Assembly: GCA_035873375.1 (NCBI GenBank)
Contig: JAYWMQ010000027.1
Span: forward strand, 31,133 to 95,132
Direction: 5' to 3'
DNA from: Nitrospirota bacterium
GTDB taxonomy: Bacteria > Nitrospirota > Thermodesulfovibrionia > Thermodesulfovibrionales > JdFR-85
Length of the DNA: 64,000 nucleotides
Every line of letters begins with the position of its first letter. Within the stretch, counting starts at the first letter, position 1. Below are positions 61,932 to 64,000 of this stretch, piece after piece. Made by a program: the position numbers and the translations under genes. The notes beneath the pieces were generated by a model. It saw only the letters and a program-made list of their open reading frames with translations. It was not told where the DNA came from and made no database searches.

Positions 61932-63344
61932 ATGGACATATCTACTATCTGGCCGCTTCTGCCCGAGATTATCATAGCAGCTTCTGCCCTCCTGGTTCTC
62001 CTGGTTGAGCTTGTTATCAGGAAAAAGGAGACAGTCGGTCTCCTGAGCATTATATCAGTTGCCGTTGCTGCCTACTATATCCCGCAGTCTTTTGGCAAGG
62101 CGTTCGGGGGGATGTTTATATCAGACGGATACAGTGCCTTTTTTAAGTTTATCTTCTTCATAAATCTGATCCTTACCGTCCTGCTTTCAACAAGATATCT
62201 TGTGATTGAGAAGGCAAACCACGGCGAGTATTATGCCCTTATCATGTTTTCAACCCTTGGGATGATGATAATGGCCTCTGCAGGAGACCTGATAGTGCTG
62301 TATCTGGGCCTTGAATTAATGGCTCTCAGTACCTATGTGCTTGCCGGTTTTATCCGTCATGACATAAGGAGTAATGAGGCAGCCCTCAAGTATTTCCTCC
62401 TTGGAGCGTTTTCATCTGCCCTGCTCCTTTACGGGATAACGATGATTTACGGGCTGACGGGTACAACGGATATCTCTCTCATAGGGGCAGCGGTGGCGGA
62501 ATCGGGGCTCAACACCCCCCTGCTCCTGTCAATCATATTCCTTATGGTTGCCTTTGGGTTCAAGGTAGCACTTGCACCCTTTCATATGTGGGCACCTGAT
62601 GTATACGAGGGTGCACCGACATCTATCACCGCCTTTATGTCTGTGGGGCCAAAGGCTGCCGGCTTTGCAGCCTTTGGAAGGGTCTTTTTGACAGGCTTTG
62701 GCCCGCTTAGTGCAGACTGGACCGGCATATTGATTGTTTTGAGCATACTGACAATGGCGGTTGGCAATATAATAGCCATACAGCAGAGCAATATAAAGAG
62801 GATGCTTGCCTACTCCTCTGTGGCACATGCAGGGTATGCTGTTCTCGGGATTATTGTGGGCGGTACAGAGGGGATCGCTGCCATGATGAACTATCTCTTT
62901 ATTTATGCTTTTATGAATATAGGTGCCTTTGCAGTGATTATAATGCTCAGGAGCGAGGGGTTCCAGGGAGAGGCGCTTGAGGATTTTAAGGGACTTGCCC
63001 GGACCCATCCCCTTGCAGCCGCCATGATGCTTGTATTTATGTTTTCTCTTACAGGGATTCCCCCGACAGCCGGGTTTATAGGGAAGTTTTATCTCTTTAA
63101 GGCCGTTATTGGTGCCGGGTACATATGGCTTGCAGTAGTTGCCGTCATATTCAGTGCGATTTCCGCTTACTTCTATCTCAGGGTAGTAATGTATATGTAT
63201 ATGCTTGAGCCTGAAGGGGAGGCTGTTACCCTTTCCCTCTCCCCCTCCCTTGGTCTTGCACTCCTTATAACCACACTTGTGGTTATATTTATAGGTATCT
63301 ATCCATCTCCGTTACTCTCCTTTGCCCGTCTGGCAGCAGGTTGA
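61932..63344 (+). CDS. nuoN: NADH-quinone oxidoreductase subunit N
   Basis: A 470-residue antiporter-like subunit: LYLGLELMALSTYVLAGF, KVALAPFHMWAPDVYEGAPTSITAFMSVGPKAAGFAAF and KRMLAYSSVAHAGYAVLG. Last gene of the operon, starting 1 nt after the nuoM stop. No hairpin terminator is visible before the rRNA promoter 100 nt downstream. Confidence 0.97.
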   Translation: MDISTIWPLLPEIIIAASALLVLLVELVIRKKETVGLLSIISVAVAAYYIPQSFGKAFGGMFISDGYSAFFKFIFFINLILTVLLSTRYLVIEKANHGEYYALIMFSTLGMMIMASAGDLIVLYLGLELMALSTYVLAGFIRHDIRSNEAALKYFLLGAFSSALLLYGITMIYGLTGTTDISLIGAAVAESGLNTPLLLSIIFLMVAFGFKVALAPFHMWAPDVYEGAPTSITAFMSVGPKAAGFAAFGRVFLTGFGPLSADWTGILIVLSILTMAVGNIIAIQQSNIKRMLAYSSVAHAGYAVLGIIVGGTEGIAAMMNYLFIYAFMNIGAFAVIIMLRSEGFQGEALEDFKGLARTHPLAAAMMLVFMFSLTGIPPTAGFIGKFYLFKAVIGAGYIWLAVVAVIFSAISAYFYLRVVMYMYMLEPEGEAVTLSLSPSLGLALLITTLVVIFIGIYPSPLLSFARLAAG

Positions 63345-63444
63345 TAAGTAATAATTTCAAGCGCTTTTGCATGATTTTATAAGAGAAGGGCAGTTTTGTA
63401 TATATAATTTGACTTTATCTGCCCAAATATGTTAATTTAATCCC

Positions 63445-63478
63445 TTGACTTATTTAACGATTGGGTGTATTCTATAAT
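63445..63478 (+). promoter_or_regulatory. rRNA operon promoter region
   Basis: TTGACT at 63445-63450 with a 17-nt spacer to TATTCT (63468-63473), overlapping a perfect TATAAT at 63473-63478. A second, weaker TTGACT is at 63409-63414. No tRNA or gene lies between here and the 16S start, so the transcript would have a ~400-nt leader with a boxA-like TGTTCTTTGAGAAC near 63822. Confidence 0.6.
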
Positions 63479-63537
63479 TAGAAAGAGGAAGAAGTGAAGT
63501 TCTTTGAAGGGTATTATTTGATGAAGCTGCTCGCTTT

Positions 63538-63725
63538 CTCCGCGATACCATAATGAGGGTTTGTTAGGGGCTCGAGAGAACATCCCAAGTCTGGGAGTCA
63601 GCGGTAAATGTGGTGTGCAAGGCCTGAAAGCTCTAAAAGGCTGGAGGGAAAGCCTGAAACATTTACCAAGACACCCACTTAGAGAAGAGCCTCAGAGGCC
63701 CAGGATTCCCGGAGGTATCGCGGGG
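63538..63725 (+). ncRNA. ~188-nt rod-like structured RNA in the rrn leader (6S-like shape)
   Basis: Nested pairings are visible: CTCCGCGATACC (63538-63549) with GGTATCGCGGGG (63714-63725); GGGGCTC (63567-63573) with GAGCCTC (63687-63693); AAGT, GGG and GTC (63587-63599) with GAC, CCC and ACTT (63670-63680); and GGTAAATGT (63603-63611) with ACATTTACC (63659-63667). The result is one long rod with internal bubbles and a small terminal hairpin, the general shape and length of 6S RNA. I see no primary-sequence proof of 6S; it may be a leader structure for rRNA processing. Confidence 0.45.
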
Positions 63726-63886
63726 ATCAAAAAAAATAAATCAAATTATCTACAAGAAGGATTCTTTTGTCCTGCTGACCTTTGTTTTGTCCATAATGTA
63801 GAAAGTTATAGAGTTTTATTATTGTTCTTTGAGAACTAAAAAGCAGGTCCCGTTGATTTAAAAGAGAAACAAGAAGAGCAAAGGAA

Positions 63887-64000
63887 AAAGATGAGAGTTT
63901 GATCCTGGCTCAGAGCGAACGCTGGCGGCGTGCTTAACACATGCAAGTCGAACGGATTCCGCATTAAACTTCGGTTGAATGCGGAATTAGTGGCGGACGG
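63887..64000 (+). rRNA. rrs: 16S ribosomal RNA, 5' end (partial)
   Basis: AGAGTTTGATCCTGGCTCAG at 63894-63913 is the universal bacterial 16S start (E. coli position 8), followed by the helix 3-6 region GAACGCTGGCGGCGTGCTTA and GCAAGTCGAACG. The 5' end is set about 7 nt before this motif. The gene runs off the window. Confidence 0.98.

Noticed and set aside
63701..63740. Hairpin GATTCCCG...CGGGGATC followed by A-rich DNA as a terminator
   Set aside because: On the plus strand it is followed by A8 rather than T, and on the minus strand the T run precedes the stem. The 3' half also pairs better with the 63538 segment.
63561..63839. A 92-codon open frame in the rrn leader
   Set aside because: It overlaps the paired RNA structure, has no ribosome site and no family resemblance; it lies inside the rRNA transcript.

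Overview
The window reads as a Gram-negative anaerobe or micro-aerophile with an outer membrane, extensive c-type cytochromes, a 14-subunit complex I and sigma-54 regulation. Gene content and the first ~110 nt of a 16S rRNA gene at the right edge fit the phylum Nitrospirota (Thermodesulfovibrio-like lineages). That placement is an inference, and a 16S comparison would settle it.

Layout. (1) 1-8448: housekeeping genes: the end of ispH, ribosomal protein S1, sppA, an HU/IHF protein, a split YeeE/YedE-type sulfur transporter, a PilZ protein, a corrinoid-activation-type ASKHA ferredoxin protein, hisD and yraN. (2) 8694-31086: a 22-kb plus-strand extracellular-electron-transfer locus. It holds nine multiheme c-type cytochromes (95 CxxCH motifs by my count, plus five CX5CH or CX3CH motifs), an NHL propeller, a YVTN propeller lipoprotein, a ~755-residue outer-membrane beta-barrel, three CsgG-like periplasmic or lipoprotein components (one fused to OmpA) and a double-rotamase SurA-like lipoprotein. 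Three sigma-54 (-24/-12) promoters precede cytochrome genes. (3) 31394-32884 (minus): a DsrE-F-H/TusBCD-like operon behind an ArsR-type regulator. The dsrE/tusD-like gene has an in-frame TGA exactly where the family has its sulfur-carrying cysteine, followed by a SECIS-like hairpin, so it is most likely a selenoprotein. (4) 32960-42144 (mostly minus): purB, an SH3 protein, a phosphoesterase, nusB-ribH, ribBA, ribE, a DUF4845-like protein, lepB, lepA and a ROK kinase. (5) 42314-48313 (minus): a signalling block: lone receiver, lone ATPase domain, PHP, two DRTGG proteins, an RsbW-like ATPase, an NtrC-type sigma-54 activator and a membrane histidine kinase whose periplasmic domain carries c-heme motifs. 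(6) 48527-63344 (plus): the complete nuoA-N operon. (7) 63445-64000: an rrn promoter, a ~188-nt rod-like RNA structure and the start of 16S rRNA.

How it may work together (inference): NADH oxidised by complex I feeds the quinone pool. Electrons could leave through the large periplasmic multiheme proteins, an outer-membrane barrel/propeller complex and secreted cytochromes that may polymerise. The heme-bearing kinase and sigma-54 activator are plausible redox controllers of the sigma-54 promoters in the cytochrome locus. The most unusual single item is the selenocysteine version of DsrE/TusD.
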